DNA of 64,000 nt from an uncultured cyanobacterium (GCA_903903925.1 CAIVAU010000113.1:1-64000), one strand, 5' to 3'. Positions 27,116 through 36,364 are shown, numbered from the stretch's first letter. A program made the numbers and translations. The notes: generated by a model not told the origin, from the sequence alone.

Positions 27116-27352
27116 ATGAGAACCATTGAAACAACTGTAACAGTAACAGATGACCAGCAAATTATCATGACATTGCCATCTGATATTATGCCAGGTAAAC
27201 ACCGAGTTGTGCTTGTGATCGATGAAACACCACTACCACTTGATGTCAATCCTGTTAAACCACCACTCAAGCTGAATGTAGGTGAGTGGAAAAATTGGTC
27301 GTCTGAGTGTAATTTCCGTAGACAAGATATTTATGATGATGACAGGGTTTAG
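27116..27352 (+). CDS. Small antitoxin-like protein upstream of a PIN gene
   Basis: A 78-residue protein with a beta-hairpin N-terminus (TIETTVTVTDDQQIIMTLPS, VVLVIDE) and an acidic tail ending DIYDDDRV. Its size, tail and overlap with a following PIN-domain frame fit an antitoxin of the type common in cyanobacteria. The ATG at 27116 has AGGAGG seven bases upstream. The partner toxin is truncated. Confidence 0.65.
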   Translation: MRTIETTVTVTDDQQIIMTLPSDIMPGKHRVVLVIDETPLPLDVNPVKPPLKLNVGEWKNWSSECNFRRQDIYDDDRV

Positions 27353-27644
27353 AGAAGTTTTTCTTGATACGAATGTGCTAATTTTCGCCACAAATAGCGT
27401 ATCACCTTGGCATCTGGCAGCAACAGAGTTTTTGCAAACTATGCGAGAGGCAGATATTGAATTGTTTGTCAGTCCTCAAGTACTGCGAGAGTATTTAGCT
27501 GCGGCTACTCGTTTAAATATAACGGGTAGTGAGTTACAATTAGAGGAAATTTGGGAGAATGTCACTACTTTTAAAACAGAATTTACAGTGTTGGACGATA
27601 ATGATTTAGTTTTGTCAACATTGATTTGTCGTTTTATTCCATAA
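27333..27644 (+). pseudogene. PIN-domain toxin, 3'-truncated
   Basis: It overlaps the antitoxin end by 20 bases and opens MMMTGFREVFLDTNVLIF with the first PIN aspartate. It continues to about residue 95 (VLDDNDLVLSTLI) and ends at a stop soon after. The C-terminal third, with the remaining acidic residues, is missing and is replaced by a transposase fragment on the other strand. Probably inactive. Confidence 0.75.
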
Positions 27645-28012
27645 CTGTCGCGTCCGTTTGACCATAACTACTGTGGTCAACCCCAGCCAATGATTCTGGC
27701 GATGCAACGGTGGTAATTGACTCACCGAAACCGCCCACACCTGTCGGTTTTCAATCCGATGATGCCCTGTCTCCACGATTTGGTGATAGCTGTAGTCTAT
27801 TCCCGCAAAGCCATTGGCTTTTGCTTGTTCAAACCAAGCCTCAACTTGTTGGTTAAGCTTTCCCTGATTGCCTTTAAGCGCCAGCACATATTCGCCGCCA
27901 TCCTGCTTGATTTGGACGGCAATCGCTGTCTGGGTGCCCATTGCATCCAGAGTTACCACCGCCCCTTTGAGGTTAAGTAATCGCAGGAGTATAGGAACAG
28001 CGGTAATTTCGT
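27624..28012 (-). mobile_element. ISAs1-family transposase remnant
   Basis: The minus-strand frame reads EITAVPILLRLLNLKGAVVT, LDAMGTQTAIAVQI, GGEYVLALKGNQGKL, HHRIENRQVWAV and VMVKRTRQLWNKTT, the central part of an ISAs1-type (H-repeat-associated) DDE transposase. Both ends are missing and no terminal inverted repeats are seen. One boundary coincides with the truncation of the PIN toxin. Confidence 0.85.
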
Positions 28013-28108
28013 TTATACAAAATTAGATGCGTTTACCCTGAGGTGGGCGGGAAAATTTACAACTATGTAACGAAATGTAAAAACTCTGGAATTGGCTCGT
28101 AGTTGCGC

Positions 28109-28507
28109 TTATCCGTCCAGAGCCTGCATAACAATATGGGGAGCTTTCTCAATAACACGGAGATACGACCGAGTTGCCGTATCGGGATATTTAGCCCCTT
28201 GCTCCCAATCCCGTAACGTGCCCAAAGGAACATGGAATTTCGTTGCGAACTGCTCCTGTGTCATGTGAAGCTTCTGCCGAATTTCCTTGAGGTCAGGAAC
28301 GCGCCTGAGTTTCTTCAGTTCCTCGTCCGTCAGAGGCGGATTGTCAAGGTCTTCCACCGCAGCCGCTTCGATTTCTTCCTCGGTCATGGCACGGAGCCGT
28401 ACCCAATCGGTTTCATCCTGCAAAAGGCGCTTTGAGCCATCAGGCATCACCTGAACAACACGCCCATCGGAAAGGCGTTCAACGGTGATAGTATTTTTCT
28501 CGCTCAT
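28109..28507 (-). CDS. XRE-family antitoxin of a BrnT module
   Basis: A 132-residue protein. The N-terminal half is acidic (EEEIEAAAVEDLDNPPLTDEE), and the C-terminal half is a Cro/cI helix-turn-helix (IRQKLHMTQEQFATKFHVPL then LRDWEQGAKYPD). It overlaps the 3' end of the toxin gene by 29 bases and is read after it. In BrnT systems the partner is often BrnA; here it is an XRE-type protein, also a known arrangement. It likely represses its own operon. Both genes are GC-richer than their surroundings, hinting at acquisition. Confidence 0.85.
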   Translation of the reverse strand: MSEKNTITVERLSDGRVVQVMPDGSKRLLQDETDWVRLRAMTEEEIEAAAVEDLDNPPLTDEELKKLRRVPDLKEIRQKLHMTQEQFATKFHVPLGTLRDWEQGAKYPDTATRSYLRVIEKAPHIVMQALDG

Positions 28508-28751
28508 TTTTCGTTGCCCTCCTTGCTGAAATAATCCGCCGTTTCTGCTCTCTGTCGGTGTGGATAACCACGATGATTAATTCGCCTTCAATCAGCCCTA
28601 TTGTTTTCGTCCGTACCTCGCCATACTCTGGCTTTGTGCTGTCTTCATCAATGCGGTTTGGGTCATCAAAAACCGCCGTTACCGCAACAAAGCTGATTCG
28701 GTGTTTTATGAGGTTGGCCTGTGCTTTTTCTTCGTCCCATTCAAATAGCAT
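28479..28751 (-). CDS. BrnT-family toxin
   Basis: A 90-residue RelE-like ribonuclease toxin of the BrnT family. Signatures are the FEWDEEKAQANLIKHRISF opening, AVFDDPNRIDED, and the end RIISARRATKNEREKYY, where the conserved Arg and Tyr sit. Full length. It is first of a two-gene operon with the overlapping XRE antitoxin gene. Confidence 0.9.
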   Translation of the reverse strand: MLFEWDEEKAQANLIKHRISFVAVTAVFDDPNRIDEDSTKPEYGEVRTKTIGLIEGELIIVVIHTDREQKRRIISARRATKNEREKYYHR

Positions 28752-29013
28752 CTAGCTTCCCCCTTAAACTTAAGGTACTGCAAAGCAGTAGTTTTGTCAA
28801 GGTGATAGGTCTGTTAAATGCAAGGGTTGAAAAGTCTTGCCTAATAGACATTTAATCACAACATGGTTTGAATATATTGGATACTTGTGATAAAATGCTT
28901 TTTAATTTCTATAACTACATACATTTTATCACATAATGAAAACTATAATATCTCCCATAGAGGGTTAGCAGAAGTGTGATTTCCGTGAAAACTAGAAAAA
29001 ACTTATAGAGATT

Positions 29014-29415
29014 TCAAGTTGATTCGTCCAAGTGTTCTGCTACAGAGCGATACAAGTTGATGATGTGACTGTCAGCCAAGCTATAATAGACGTTCCGTCC
29101 TTCTCGACGATAGCTAACTAAACGCATCGCTTTTAATAATCGCAACTGATGCGAAACGGCTGACTCTGTCATTTTTGTCAATGCGGCTAGGTCGCAAACA
29201 CATAACTCCTGGTTGACCAAAGCGGAGAAGAGGCGCAGACGGTTCGGATCTGCCAACACTCCAAAGACTTCCGCCATCTGCTGTGCCTTAGCTGTTGGCA
29301 AAATTTGCGCCTGATAAGAACGTACATTATCTAGATTCACTAGTGGTGTTTCACACTTTAGCGTCTCAAGACTTTGGAGTTGGTCAAAGTCTTGGTTTTG
29401 CTGACCCTTGTTCAT
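29014..29415 (-). CDS. ArsR/SmtB-family metal-sensing repressor (ZiaR/AztR-like)
   Basis: A 133-residue winged-helix repressor that releases DNA on metal binding. Both known metal sites are recognisable: the alpha-3N CVC pair at Cys72/Cys74 (ELCVCDLA) and the SmtB-type alpha-5 zinc site Asp115, His117, His128 and Glu131. The recognition helix is MTESAVSHQLRLLKAM. This combination matches ZiaR/AztR-type sensors of zinc, cadmium or lead. It is divergent from the P1B-ATPase gene, with 128 bp between starts, and an inverted repeat lies in the gap. It likely represses that pump. Confidence 0.9.
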   Translation of the reverse strand: MNKGQQNQDFDQLQSLETLKCETPLVNLDNVRSYQAQILPTAKAQQMAEVFGVLADPNRLRLFSALVNQELCVCDLAALTKMTESAVSHQLRLLKAMRLVSYRREGRNVYYSLADSHIINLYRSVAEHLDEST

Positions 29416-29478
29416 GGACTTTTGTTGAGGTAATGGTAATCAGTTTCAATTTTAATGTAAATTAAATAATTGCACAAT

Positions 29479-29492
29479 TGAATATCTATTCA
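29479..29492. promoter_or_regulatory. Candidate ArsR/SmtB operator
   Basis: TGAATA-TC-TATTCA, a perfect 6-2-6 dyad in the divergent promoter region between repressor and pump. It resembles the core of SmtB-family operators (TGAACA-type half sites around two bases). Confidence 0.55.
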
Positions 29493-29543
29493 GTTATTGG
29501 ATTAAAATATGAGCAGTTAATTTTGTCGCCGTTTAACGCTGCC

Positions 29544-31994
29544 ATGACTCAAACCCCCTCCCTTAAAACACAATCTTTGCTGGTTGGTGGCATGGACTGC
29601 GGAAGTTGTGCGAAGACGATCGAAGCCAGCTTGCAGCAGTTACGTGGTATCACAGAATCTTCAGTTAGTTTCGCAACAGGGCGAGTCAGGGTTTCCTACG
29701 ACCCTGAGCAAGTGAGTGAAGCAGAAATCAAACAACGTATCACCGTGTTAGGCTACACTGTTGATATCACTCCTACCAAAAAGCTAGAGGTAAAAATCGG
29801 TGGGATGGATTGCGGCAATTGTGCGAAAACTGTTGAGGTTGGGTTGCAGAAGATGGCTGGGGTGAGTGAGGCATCGGTCAGCTTTGCGACTGGAAGATTA
29901 CAAGTTAGTTATGATACCCAGCAGGTCAGTGAAACGAATATTTATGATCGGATACAAGCTTTAGGTTATACAGTTGAGCCAACTTCTGAGGCTAATTCCC
30001 ATCATCACACCCACTCAGGTTCTCATGACCACGAACATGAACACGTTCATCCAGTCCCCAAACCAACTCAGAAGCCTGACCCAACAAACTGGAAATTCTG
30101 GCTGACTAACCGTCAGGGGCAGAGCGTTATGCTTGCAGGAATCGGGTTAGTGTTGGGCTTATTGACTCAGAATTTAGCACTACCCATCTGGATTGTACGG
30201 GCTTTTTATGGTGGCGGCATCATAGTTGCTGGCTATCCGGTAGCACGGGCTGGATTATTTGAGTTGCGCTTACGCCGCGCAGATATGAACCTGCTGATGA
30301 CCATTTCGGTGATTGGGGCAGTCATTTTAGGAGACTGGTTTGAAGCAGCACTCGTCGTCTTTTTGTTCTCTCTAGGGACAACACTGCAAGTTTTCACATT
30401 TGGTCGCACGCGGAATGCGATTCGCGCCTTGATGGATTTGACTCCAGCAACTGCTACCGTTAAGCGGGGTCAAGAGGAGGTGACAGTGAGCGTTGAGAGT
30501 ATTCACGTAGGTGAAACCTTGACAATTCGACCAGGACAGAGGGTGGCGTTGGATGGCATAGTTGTTTTTGGGACAAGCGCAATTGACCAGTCTCCAATTA
30601 CAGGAGAGTCGATCCCAGAAGATAAAGCCCCTGGAGATACTGTTTATGCTGGGACGTTGAATCATACAGGCTTTTTGCAAGTCCAAGTGACCCATACAGT
30701 CAACGATACAACGGTTGCCAAAATTATTAATTTGGTGGAACAAGCCCAAGAAAGCCGTGCGCCCTCACAGCATTGGGTGGATCGGTTTGCAGAGGTTTAC
30801 ACCCCAATTGTCATTTTGATTGCGATCGCCATTGCCCTCATCCCTCCCATTGTATTTGTTCAACCCTTGAACGTCTGGCTGTACCGGGCATTAGTGATGC
30901 TAGTCATAGGTTGTCCCTGCGCCTTAGTCATTTCCACCCCAGTTTCGATCATCAGCGCCATTGGTGCAGCAACCCATCACGGAGTTTTGTTCAAAGGTGG
31001 CAAAGCACTGGAAACAGCCGGACATATGACAAGCCTTGCCTTTGATAAGACTGGAACAATCACGAGAGGGTTGCCATTGGTGCAAAAGGTTTATAGTGTA
31101 GGAGAGACAAGTTCAAAGCTAGTGCTACAGGTTGCCGCGAGTATAGAACAGCAATCTGAACATCCTTTAGGGAAAGCGATAGTTGATCTTGCCCAATCTG
31201 ACGGGATCGAATTACAGACTCCTGAAAGGTTTATCTCTCTACCTGGCAAAGGAATTGAGGCGCAAATTGGCGAGTCAGTGTATTTGGTGGGGAATTTGCG
31301 TTTATTTACACACAGAGGTATTTCTTTATCACCAGAAGCTGAATCCTTATTGGTTGAGATTGAAACCTTAGGTCAAACACCTGTGCTGGTCGGAACACAG
31401 ACAGGATTGTTAGGAGCGATCGCCCTCGCAGATGGATTAAGATTAGAAGCAACAGAGGCAGTGCGACTCCTCAAACAGATGGGACTGAAACGGCTGGTGA
31501 TGTTGACAGGCGATCGCAATGCTGTTGCAAAACAGATTGCCCAACAGGTAAACATCAAGGAATATCAAGCAGAACTGTTACCAGAAGACAAGCTGCAAGT
31601 GATTCAACAGCTGCGTCGTGACGGAGTCGTAGGTATGGTTGGGGATGGGATCAACGATGCACCAGCCCTCGCTGCAGCAGATATCAGTTTTGCAGTTGGT
31701 GGAATTGATATCGCCCTAGAGACAGCAGATGTAGTCCTAGTAGGAAGTGACCTCAGACGACTTGCTTATGCAGTAGATTTAAGCCGCCGGACAGTGTCAG
31801 TCATTCAACAAAATATTATCTTTTCGCTGGTGACGAAAGGACTATTCTTGTTGTTGGGAAGTTTTGGTTTTGTCGGGTTAGCAGTTGCCGTTTTAGCAGA
31901 TACAGGAAGTTCTCTGCTGGTAACAGCGAATGGGATGAGGCTATTTAGATTTAACAGAAAGAACTCAGGAGTCAGGAACCAGAATCCAGTTTAA
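29544..31994 (+). CDS. ziaA: Zn2+/Cd2+/Pb2+ P1B-type ATPase
   Basis: Metal-exporting P-type ATPase of 816 residues. It has two N-terminal HMA domains, each with GMDCGxC (the Asp favours divalent zinc-type metals over copper), then a His-rich linker (HHHTHSGSHDHEHEHVH). The TM region carries the translocation motif CPC (IGCPCALVIS). DKTGT holds the phosphorylated Asp, and GDGINDAPAL is the hinge. The ATG at 29544 is preferred; the frame extends upstream to 29478, but that would place the operator inside the gene. The name ziaA is by resemblance; AztA and CadA are close alternatives. It is regulated by the divergent ArsR-type gene. Confidence 0.9.
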   Translation: MTQTPSLKTQSLLVGGMDCGSCAKTIEASLQQLRGITESSVSFATGRVRVSYDPEQVSEAEIKQRITVLGYTVDITPTKKLEVKIGGMDCGNCAKTVEVGLQKMAGVSEASVSFATGRLQVSYDTQQVSETNIYDRIQALGYTVEPTSEANSHHHTHSGSHDHEHEHVHPVPKPTQKPDPTNWKFWLTNRQGQSVMLAGIGLVLGLLTQNLALPIWIVRAFYGGGIIVAGYPVARAGLFELRLRRADMNLLMTISVIGAVILGDWFEAALVVFLFSLGTTLQVFTFGRTRNAIRALMDLTPATATVKRGQEEVTVSVESIHVGETLTIRPGQRVALDGIVVFGTSAIDQSPITGESIPEDKAPGDTVYAGTLNHTGFLQVQVTHTVNDTTVAKIINLVEQAQESRAPSQHWVDRFAEVYTPIVILIAIAIALIPPIVFVQPLNVWLYRALVMLVIGCPCALVISTPVSIISAIGAATHHGVLFKGGKALETAGHMTSLAFDKTGTITRGLPLVQKVYSVGETSSKLVLQVAASIEQQSEHPLGKAIVDLAQSDGIELQTPERFISLPGKGIEAQIGESVYLVGNLRLFTHRGISLSPEAESLLVEIETLGQTPVLVGTQTGLLGAIALADGLRLEATEAVRLLKQMGLKRLVMLTGDRNAVAKQIAQQVNIKEYQAELLPEDKLQVIQQLRRDGVVGMVGDGINDAPALAAADISFAVGGIDIALETADVVLVGSDLRRLAYAVDLSRRTVSVIQQNIIFSLVTKGLFLLLGSFGFVGLAVAVLADTGSSLLVTANGMRLFRFNRKNSGVRNQNPV

Positions 31995-32051
31995 TTATGG
32001 GGATTCCCCCTGCTAAGAGCGCCCTGCGCCCTGCTAAGAGCTCCCTCTTAA

Positions 32052-33146
32052 TTATTTAGTTTCTACAACCGCAGTTGCTGACATTCCCGGAGTCATTCGG
32101 GATTCATAACCTTGAAGACTCTTAGACTCAAATACAATCTTGACCGGAATTCGTTGCCCATCTTGACTCTTGACAGAATTACCCGTGACATTATCTTGTG
32201 GGACAACCGCAACCTTGCCAAAAGAAGTCGGCGACAGACTCTCTACCAGACCTTGAAACTTTCGACTAGGGAAGGCGGCGATTTTAATCGTCACCTTTTG
32301 CCCAGGCTGTATTTTTTCTAACTGAGTTTCCTTAAAGTTGGCAACAATCCAAGGACTTGGTTGTACGACTGTAAGAAGAGTTTGTCCTGGTTGTACCAGC
32401 TGTCCCACAGAAACATTTTTATTACCTATTTTTCCAGCAACTTGCGCAGTAATGTTGGTGTAGGATAGCTGGAGTTCAGCTTTGTTGACCTCCGCTTGCT
32501 TTTGGGCAATCACAGCCAGTGCTGTTGTGTACTTTTGCTGATTTATCTTTGTTTGTCGGTTGATGGTTTGCGCCTGTAGTATTTTTTCTGTGTTACCAAT
32601 CTGTTTTATTTGGGTATTTTTGTTGACTGTATCTGGCTTCAATAAAACCGGATTAATTTTGCTATCTTTGATATTTTCCTGTATTGATGCTGCTTGCTGC
32701 TTAGCTAATTCTAGAGATGCTTTTGCTTGTGTCAGAGCAACTTGTAAATCACGTTCGTCAAGCTTGACTAATGTATCCGATAGAGACACCATTTGGTTAT
32801 CATTGACCGCAACTTCAGTCACTATTCCTGAAATGCGGGAAGTCACAGGCTGAATATTTGCGGTGACATAGGCGTTATCGGTTTCTTGAAACTTGAGCGT
32901 ATGCTGGTGGTTATATTGCCACCACTGGTATGAATAAATACATGATATGATCGTTCCTGCGCCTAATAACACCCCCAACACAACTTTCCGTTGTAAATGG
33001 TGCTTAGACAACGAGACGGGTTTGATGGTATCACTTTTAGAGTCAGTGGAAGTGATAGGTATCACCTCTTGCTTCAAAACAGGTGTTTTTTGTTCCTCTA
33101 ATCCGGAGACACTCTGGCTTTGTTGTGAAGAATTTAGACGTTCCAT
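32052..33146 (-). CDS. HlyD/EmrA-type membrane fusion protein
   Basis: A 364-residue periplasmic adaptor of a secretion or drug-efflux pump. The N-terminal 55 residues are cytoplasmic, followed by one TM segment (VVLGVLLGAGTIISCIYSY) and the biotinyl-lipoyl-like ETDNAYVTANIQPVTSRISG. A coiled-coil hairpin (about 130-240) is followed by the second half-lipoyl (VAGKIGNKNVSVGQLVQPGQ) and a beta-barrel. EmrA-like proteins work with an MFS or ABC pump, but none is adjacent. AAGAAGG lies about seven bases from the ATG. It is convergent with the metal ATPase. Confidence 0.88.
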   Translation of the reverse strand: MERLNSSQQSQSVSGLEEQKTPVLKQEVIPITSTDSKSDTIKPVSLSKHHLQRKVVLGVLLGAGTIISCIYSYQWWQYNHQHTLKFQETDNAYVTANIQPVTSRISGIVTEVAVNDNQMVSLSDTLVKLDERDLQVALTQAKASLELAKQQAASIQENIKDSKINPVLLKPDTVNKNTQIKQIGNTEKILQAQTINRQTKINQQKYTTALAVIAQKQAEVNKAELQLSYTNITAQVAGKIGNKNVSVGQLVQPGQTLLTVVQPSPWIVANFKETQLEKIQPGQKVTIKIAAFPSRKFQGLVESLSPTSFGKVAVVPQDNVTGNSVKSQDGQRIPVKIVFESKSLQGYESRMTPGMSATAVVETK

Positions 33147-33446
33147 CAACGACCTTCTTGATTACAAATTAGAAATAGTGTTACTTCACATACAACAGTG
33201 ATACATCTATTTTCCTCGTCGTTTTGATAGATGCTTTTGCTGTATAAACTGTTCCCTGCAAGCTCACAAATCCTTCCCGAACCGCTCCTGACTTTAGAGT
33301 CTTATTTTCGTCTTATAGACAGTTGACAAATATCAAAAACAATGCATTTAGCGAGAGTATTTTTAAAGACTAGCCACTAGATCTAGAATAGTACACATAA
33401 ACCTAACAATAACCATCAAATTCAGCATTCTACCAGATCACTAGCT
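33147..33446. other. Divergent intergenic region
   Basis: About 300 bp between the HlyD-type gene and the VIT-type gene. It should hold both promoters. No motif or repeat stands out. Confidence 0.6.
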
Positions 33447-34142
33447 ATGCCCCTCACACCTCATACGGAAAGACACTTCACCGCCTCCGAAACGATCCGA
33501 GACATTGTGATTGGAATGTCAGATGGGTTAACCGTGCCTTTTGCTCTGGCAGCAGGGCTATCTGGGGCGATAACGTCAACAAGCATTATCGTGACCGCAG
33601 GGTTAGCGGAGATTACCGCAGGCTCAATCGCAATGGGTCTGGGGGGCTACTTAGCAGCGAGAACCGATTATGAACATTACATGAGTGAACGCCGCCGGGA
33701 ATTTCGGGAGGTACATGAAATGCCAGGTGAAGAGGCGCAAGAAGTCATGGATATATTTCGTGCCTATGGTCTTTCTGATCAACAGGCGATTCCAGTAGTT
33801 AAGGCAATCCAAGCAAACCCAACAAAGTGGGTTGATTTTATGATGCGCTTTGAGCTAGGCTTAGAAGCCCCTGAACCCTCCCGCGCCGGTCGAAGTGCGC
33901 TAACGATCGCCGCCTCCTATATTGCCGGAGGCTTAGTTCCACTCGTTCCCTACATGGTGTTCAGTAATTCTGTCGTTGCTTTGCGAGTTTCTGCGATCGC
34001 AACCCTGATAGCACTCTATAGTTTTGGTTATGTTAAAGGACGCTTCACGGGTACCAAACCCATAAAATCGGGCTATCAAACTGCCTTAATTGGTGGCTTA
34101 GCAGCGGCTGCCGCATTTATTTTAGCTCACCTATTTAAATAA
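33447..34142 (+). CDS. VIT1/CCC1-family iron/manganese transporter
   Basis: A 231-residue membrane protein of the VIT1/CCC1 family, which moves Fe2+ or Mn2+ out of the cytosol. TM1 region IRDIVIGMSDGLTVPFALAAG and TM2 IIVTAGLAEITAGSIAMGLG are the family signatures. A cytoplasmic helical loop (about residues 75-145) carries metal-binding Glu residues (ERRREFREVHEMPGEE). Three more TM segments follow. Length is normal. It sits beside metal-handling genes, which fits a metal homeostasis role; the exact ion is not determined. Confidence 0.9.
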   Translation: MPLTPHTERHFTASETIRDIVIGMSDGLTVPFALAAGLSGAITSTSIIVTAGLAEITAGSIAMGLGGYLAARTDYEHYMSERRREFREVHEMPGEEAQEVMDIFRAYGLSDQQAIPVVKAIQANPTKWVDFMMRFELGLEAPEPSRAGRSALTIAASYIAGGLVPLVPYMVFSNSVVALRVSAIATLIALYSFGYVKGRFTGTKPIKSGYQTALIGGLAAAAAFILAHLFK

Positions 34143-34194
34143 ATTCCAAGGCAGTCCCAATCAAACAAGCCCCCCTGCTCCCTGCTCCTCCTTT

Positions 34195-35097
34195 TCAAGC
34201 TAGCGATAAAATCAACCTTTCACAAGCGAGCAATGCTTTGGGAAAAACAGATTTAACTTCGGTTTGAACTTGGTCAAGAAAATCGTCGTGGTCATCTGGG
34301 TGATGTTGAGTAATGGCAAGCTGTTTAACACCCGCAGTATTTGCCAAATCTACAGCAGTCAGCCAGTGAACATCACTGTCAGCATGGTTACGTGCTGCGG
34401 GAGGAGTGTAAGTGGCATTGGCAATCAGCAAATCGACACCTTTTGTAAGATGTGCAATTTGTTCTCGCTCAAACTTATTCACACGTCTATGCAGATCTGT
34501 AATATAGGCGACGCTATATTCCTGCCAGTTAACTCGGTAGCCGAGAGATTTTTGAGTTTGATTGATTAATGCTGTTGTCACAATGACATCATCTAACTTC
34601 ACAACTTTATCTGTATTCAGTTGGTGAAACTGTAGTTCAGACTGCATCACCTGTAAGGGGAAAGGAAAGTGCGGCTGAAGCATTTGATCGCACAAACATT
34701 GTTTAATCGAAGCTCCATTTGTGGCGGCTGTTCCATATATATGGAAGGAATTTTCCAGAAGAAATGCGGGGGCAAAAAACGGAAAACCTTGAATGCGATT
34801 TGACTGGGAGTTGGTAAAAAATAAATGAGCTTCTCGTGGACCCTGTAGTTCTAGCCAACTTTTTCCTAAGATGCGTAAGCCAGTACCCCCATCAAAAATT
34901 AAGGTTTTCCCGCCTACTTGCATCTCGACACAAGGAGTATTAGCACCATAGCGGTTGGTGTTGCTGCCTGGGGTAGGAATTAAACCTCGCACACCCCAGA
35001 ATTGAACCAAAAATTCTCCTACTTGGCTTTGTTGAAGCTGAGTGGCTTGCTTTTCTTCTACGTATATCTGGGGAGGCGACGGCTTAAATTGTGACAT
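34195..35097 (-). CDS. Metallo-beta-lactamase-fold protein, metal ligands lost
   Basis: A 300-residue MBL-fold protein. The fold start (VQFWGVRG-type FWGVRGLIPTPGSNTNRYG) and GGKTLIFDGGTGLRILG are clear. However, the canonical HxHxDH ligand motif is replaced by TNSQSNRI at the expected place (HLFFTNSQSNRIQGFPFF), and a later Asp position reads ANATY. A late histidine-rich motif (ITQHHPDDHDDFLD) remains. It is therefore probably not a hydrolase, or has a changed role. It is 11 bp downstream of panD on the same strand, so co-transcription is likely. Confidence 0.8.
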   Translation of the reverse strand: MSQFKPSPPQIYVEEKQATQLQQSQVGEFLVQFWGVRGLIPTPGSNTNRYGANTPCVEMQVGGKTLIFDGGTGLRILGKSWLELQGPREAHLFFTNSQSNRIQGFPFFAPAFLLENSFHIYGTAATNGASIKQCLCDQMLQPHFPFPLQVMQSELQFHQLNTDKVVKLDDVIVTTALINQTQKSLGYRVNWQEYSVAYITDLHRRVNKFEREQIAHLTKGVDLLIANATYTPPAARNHADSDVHWLTAVDLANTAGVKQLAITQHHPDDHDDFLDQVQTEVKSVFPKALLACERLILSLA

Positions 35098-35108
35098 TTT
35101 CTTTGAAA

Positions 35109-35492
35109 TTAAGTCTTACTGAGCAGGTCATCGTAGCGTCGCACTTCCAACAGTCGGTTTTTTTCGTCCACAATGACAACAGTGGGAGAGTAAGTTTTTA
35201 ACTCTTCCGACGTGAACTGCCCGTAAGACATTATAATCAAGCGATCGCTAGAAATGCCTAGACGTGCTGCCGCCCCATTGAGTTCGATCACACCCGAGTT
35301 GGCTTTTGCTGGGATTGCATAAGTAATAAAACGCTCGCCATTGGTAGTATTCACGACTTGCACCTGCTCGTAGGGCAAGATCCCTGCTTTATCCAATAAA
35401 ATTTGATCAATGCTGATGCTACCCATATAGTTAAGGTTCGTTGACGTTAGGGTGCAGTTGTGAATTTTTGCCAAAAGGAGCGTGCGTTGCAT
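35109..35492 (-). CDS. panD: Aspartate 1-decarboxylase
   Basis: Makes beta-alanine from aspartate for pantothenate and coenzyme A. The 127-residue proenzyme self-cleaves at Gly24-Ser25 (NYMGSISID) to create the pyruvoyl group on Ser25. [16 protein letters not shown], the conserved [10 protein letters not shown] and the NGAAARLG segment are present. Length is normal. Confidence 0.97.
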   Translation of the reverse strand: MQRTLLLAKIHNCTLTSTNLNYMGSISIDQILLDKAGILPYEQVQVVNTTNGERFITYAIPAKANSGVIELNGAAARLGISSDRLIIMSYGQFTSEELKTYSPTVVIVDEKNRLLEVRRYDDLLSKT

Positions 35493-35641
35493 TGCCTTTA
35501 CCAGTTATCAGTTATCAGTTAGCAGTCATTTCAGTAATCAGTCTAGGCAATAACCAACTGATTATTGTTCACTGTTAACTGTTCCCTCATTCCTAACTTA
35601 GTTTGTTGAAGGTGTTGCAGGTAGTTTTGCAAATCAGGATT
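35493..35641. repeat. Short tandem repeats panD-ppa spacer
   Basis: CAGTTAT-type repeats at about 35503-35530 and AACTGTT-type repeats near 35570-35585 separate ppa from panD. Confidence 0.6.
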
Positions 35642-36160
35642 CTAACCCTTTGCTTGATAAGCCTTGATGCACTTTTCAACTAAGGGTATCACCTTGTCAA
35701 CATCCTGCCACCCACGAATTTCCGTTACCTTTTTCTCCAAATTTTTGTAGGTGCGGAAAAATTCCGCTACCTCATCCAATCGGTGTGGTGCTAGGTCTTT
35801 CAGGGATTTGATCGAAGCGTAGCGAGGATCTTTGACGGGAACACAAAGAATTTTTTCATCGTGATCACCGCCATCAATCATCTCTAGCATACCTATAGGT
35901 CTTGCTGCTATTATACAACCAGGAAAGGTTGGTTCGTCGATGATCACCATACCATCTAGTGGGTCGCCATCATCAGCCAGAGTGTTGGGGATAAAGCCGT
36001 AGTCGAATGGGTATTGTACCGACGAGTAAAGTACACGGTCTAGAGCAAAGGCTTCCAGTTCCTTGTCATACTCGTATTTATTTTTACTTCCACCTGGAAT
36101 TTCAATCAGAACGTTAATGAGACCCGGTTTAGGTTGGGCAGGAATACGGGATAAGTCCAC
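35642..36160 (-). CDS. ppa: Inorganic pyrophosphatase
   Basis: Soluble family I pyrophosphatase, 172 residues, hydrolysing PPi with Mg2+. Signatures are [15 protein letters not shown], the [11 protein letters not shown] segment and [10 protein letters not shown] with the catalytic aspartates, then the [11 protein letters not shown] segment. The GTG at 36160 is chosen: AGGAG lies seven bases upstream, and the protein then starts (V)[12 protein letters not shown] as in other cyanobacteria. The frame continues to a TTG at 36175, but this overlaps the ribosome site. Confidence 0.95.
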   Translation of the reverse strand: MDLSRIPAQPKPGLINVLIEIPGGSKNKYEYDKELEAFALDRVLYSSVQYPFDYGFIPNTLADDGDPLDGMVIIDEPTFPGCIIAARPIGMLEMIDGGDHDEKILCVPVKDPRYASIKSLKDLAPHRLDEVAEFFRTYKNLEKKVTEIRGWQDVDKVIPLVEKCIKAYQAKG

Positions 36161-36364
36161 AACACAACTCCTCAAGCTAACAGTGAATTAAGGGAAGGCT
36201 CCCGTGTAGAATTTTAGGCGAAGATGGACTTGTTTTTTGAAAACTCTCGTTCTCATCTATAACCCAGGGGAGTGGGGAGTGGGTAGGATCGAGCCCAATC
36301 GCCAGTCCCCAACAGCGTAGACAGCATTAAAACCTATTTTTTCAGTCCAAAGTGCTGCATCAGG

